Below, in pieces: positions 17,949-20,153 of a stretch of DNA of 20,153 nt. The translations under genes and the position numbers were made by a program. The stretch's first letter is position 1. Each line of letters opens with the position of its first letter. The DNA is from Gnetum montanum (taxonomy: Eukaryota > Streptophyta > Gnetopsida > Gnetales > Gnetaceae), in the NCBI GenBank assembly GCA_015680685.1, contig MNCI01007739.1:197101-217253 (forward strand), written 5' to 3'. The notes beneath the pieces were generated by a model. The model saw nothing but the letters and a program-made list of their open reading frames with translations, made no database searches and had not been told where the DNA came from.

Positions 17949-18480
17949 TTATGGCATCTCTTGAGTAAGAAGGTAAGTGAGGATGCCATCATACCATTTT
18001 GATTCAGAGAGAACTTGATCATTTATCACTCTTGTAAAGAGAAGTTCATCTGGAAATTGATCAAAGAGCAAGCTCTCCTCCTCTCTATTATCCCATCTTA
18101 ACCAAGAAAGATGTTCAAAGATCACATTCTTAGTCCCTTTTTGATCTACCATTGTGAGATTGAATTTTTGCAAGATCATAAGCCACCATATGATATGGGG
18201 GCTCACCATTAGCTTATTCATTAGGAAGCAGATGGCACTATGATCTATGTGCACAAACACTTTATAGCCAAGCACATAGTTCTTGAACTTCTTAAGAGCA
18301 TACATCACTATCATTAGTTCTTTTTCAGTTATGATTTAATTCAACTATGCACCCACAATGCTTTTAGCTTGTGCAGTGGATGTAATATGAACATTTCTTA
18401 TCATCCAACTATGTAAACATAGTATCCAAGGCATAATTAGATGCATATATCATTGTATGAGATGATCTAGACTAGTCTAG
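17949..18480 (-). pseudogene. RNase H domain of Ty3/gypsy pol, broken
   Basis: The frame 18314-17949 carries MYALKKFKNYVLGYKVFVH, IDHSAICFLMNK (normally TDHAALKYLL), KFNLTMVDQKGTKNVIFEHL (normally FDLEIRDKKGxENxVADHLSRL) and FPDELLF. This is the C-terminal half of the RNase H that removes RNA from the RNA-DNA hybrid, plus the tether to integrase. The N-terminal half (about 18330-18480) is readable as ASNYALDTMF but contains several stops. The Asp of the TDH motif survives; other catalytic residues were not all traced. Confidence 0.88.
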
Positions 18481-19400
18481 TACTCATTGAATTGGATTTT
18501 CTATGAGTCCTTTCTTTATCTATTGGAATACATGTTCACACTTCTTAGTTGAGATGAATGAAGCATGTTTCTTTGTAAGCTCGACCAATGGTTTTGCGAT
18601 CTTAGAGAAATTCTCTATAAATTATTGGTAGTAGCCAAAGTATCCAAGGAATGATTAGACATCTTTGACTATCTTTGGTTGATGTGTGATTCCTTAGTTG
18701 ATCCTTAGCTTTTCAGGTTCTACCTCAATCCCTTCCTAAGCAATTCTATGCCCTAGTACTATGCCTTCCTAGACCATTAAATGGCTTTTCTACCAATTGA
18801 GCCTAAGGTTTATTTCAATACATCTTGTCAATACTTTCTCAAGGTGATCTAGGGCCTACTCAAATGTAGCCCCATAGGTAGAGAAGTCATCCATAAAGAC
18901 TTCTACCCCACTACCAATCTACTGTTTAAAAATACTAAGGGCCAAGCATTGAAATGTTGTAGAGGCATTACATAGACTGAACGACATATTACAATGTGTA
19001 AAATTTCCCTAGGGAGTTGTGAATATTATTTTGGCATGATCTTTTGGCACAATCTAGATTTGGTTATAGTCACTATAATTATCCAAGAAGCTATAATAGC
19101 AATGCCCATATATGGTGTCCAACATTTGGTTTATAACTGGAAATGGAAAATGATCTTTAAATGTTTCCATATTCAATAGCTTAAAGTTAATGAAGACCCA
19201 CCACTTGCCACCTTTCTTTAGCATAGTTTCGAGTGGGCTAATCCACTTACTATCTACGATGGGATCCCCACCTTGAGGAGTTGTTCTATTTCCTCTTTGA
19301 TGATCTACTTCAACTTTGGATTTAGTTACCTTTGTGGTTTCCTTCTTGGCTTCATGGTTGGGTCGATATAGATACGATGCTAGCATATCCTTGGGTTAAT
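18481..19400 (-). pseudogene. Reverse transcriptase domain of Ty3/gypsy pol, broken
   Basis: The clean stretch 19386-19054 reads DSKWISPLETMLKKGGKWW, then VFINFKLLNMETFKDHFPFP, INQMLDTIYGHCYYSFLD and DYNQI: the fingers and the first catalytic Asp (FLDxYSGYNQI in intact enzymes). The same frame goes on through a stop to KDHAKIIFTTP, a TAG where the family has Trp (PWGNF), CNMSFSLCNASTTFQC (normally MPFGLCNAPATFQR) and VFMDDFSTYG, the YxDD box, with its Asp pair at about 18889-18894. ALDHLEKVLTRCIEINLRLN and, near 18600-18680, SFLGYFGYYQ complete palm and thumb. Catalytic Asp residues persist, but at least five stops interrupt the frame. Confidence 0.93.
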
Positions 19401-20153
19401 TCTAGTCAATTCAGGATATAATCAAGTAAAGGCTATTGGCCAATTGTTGACCACCTCTAGTAGCTTGTCTTTTTATTCAGAAGCAAGATTTGCATTGATT
19501 ATATTTGGCTTGTCATTTTTTAAAAATGCATACTTCATGTTAGTTGGTAGAGTTTTTAACTCTAGCGTCTCTTATTTAAAATTCTTAGGGATTTCCAACT
19601 CTTCCCAATAGGTATCATCAAATTTATCATCAGAGAGTTGGTGATGAACTCACTCAAGTTCATCCATGCCTTCGACATAAGCATATGTCAGGCTCTCATT
19701 AATTTTCATGCATAGTTTGCTATTGTCGGAGTCAGCTATCAGCCATTGGCTGCTTCTTGTTTTGTGATTGCTGTGTATAGGCATATTTGAATATCAATTT
19801 TATGTGCACACTAATTACATGCTTTAATGAATGTACTTTGAATAGACTAGATTTTCTACATGCAATTGCACTTGTTATCACTATATGCAATGCATGGAAC
19901 TTGCTTCTTCTTGACCTATCCAAATTTATTTTCCTTGGAGATTTCTAAGGAGAGGTCCCTGATGCTCATTCTTGCATCAATAGTGCTTAATCATGCACAT
20001 CCCATAATGATAGGGAAGTCACCTTTGCAATTTTCTACTATTTTCAGTTCATGACCAAGAAGATTAATAGTTTGGAAAATTTCAAAGTTTCAAAAAATAT
20101 TCTAGATACTAAGACTGATTCTTCATCAGAAGAAGAACAAAAGAAAGTTTCTG
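19401..20153 (-). pseudogene. Protease C-terminus and protease-RT linker of Ty3/gypsy pol, truncated by window edge
   Basis: At about 19950-20030 the minus strand reads GDFPIIMGCA, a stop, LSTIDARMSIRDLSLEI, matching the FPILLGRPFLxTxxAxID segment near the end of the retroviral-type aspartic protease. At about 19400-19560 come LPTNMKYAFLKNDKPNII, DKLLEVVNNWPIAF and INPRIC, the conserved lead-in to reverse transcriptase (LPxHLKYAFLGxxxTxPVII, then ISPxICxHKI). The catalytic DTG of the protease, gag and the 5' LTR would lie to the right, outside the window. Stops occur throughout. The open frames at 19732-19923 (minus) and 19860-20054 (plus) are in other frames and are not genes. Confidence 0.82.

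Noticed and set aside
17538-18002. Plus-strand frames of 61-69 codons at 17538 and 17817
   Set aside because: They are antisense shadows of the integrase region.
1-20153. CRISPR array, bacterial operon, tRNA or rRNA gene
   Set aside because: No regularly spaced identical repeats, no ribosome-binding-site-led gene clusters, and no cloverleaf or rRNA landmark was seen. Protein relics are plant and plant-retroelement families.

Overview
This window looks like nuclear DNA of a seed plant with a large, repeat-rich genome. It is AT-rich by eye and has no intact gene, no bacterial-type operon, and no rRNA or tRNA gene that I can see. What it holds is relics: two broken host-gene fragments at the left end, then a pile of decayed Ty3/gypsy LTR retrotransposons, nearly all on the minus strand. 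A gymnosperm is a plausible source, but that is only a guess from the heavy, old retroelement load.

Left end (1-3205). A fragment of an LRR receptor-like kinase of the SERK/NIK type lies at 357-671 (+). A fragment of a HOTHEAD/mandelonitrile-lyase-like GMC oxidoreductase lies at about 1215-1602 (+). Both are dead. Around them is unassigned DNA, including a 49-bp tandem duplication at 2206.

Repeats (3206-20153). Four copies of one roughly 1.1-1.3 kb LTR family (here 'LTR-C') start at 3206, 6478, 7818 and 12859. All are in the same orientation and align from the first base (TGAG/TGAA). Three keep a CCTATAAA TATA box on the minus strand. Read on the minus strand from the right edge, the youngest-looking element (E1) runs: protease C-terminus, reverse transcriptase, RNase H, integrase, a 2.1 kb spacer, a small broken third ORF, a purine tract, then LTR-C at 14064-12859. 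Directly left of that LTR lies the spacer of a second copy (E2, 12858-10611). It is followed by a much longer version of the third ORF (10609 to about 8480), with a basic N-terminus, a central block reminiscent of the 'putative plant transposon protein' family, and a coiled coil. E2 ends in a truncated LTR-C at 7818. That in turn abuts the third-ORF tail and purine tract of a third copy (E0), whose LTR-C is 7590-6478. The simplest reading is serial nesting of one Athila/Tat-like family into itself, always in the same orientation.

The most unusual item is the third ORF downstream of pol and the conserved spacer before it. The spacer carries its own TATA-like box and joins the ORF at a conserved block around the ATG. 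Every coding unit here has stops and frameshifts, so nothing in the window is expected to make a functional protein.
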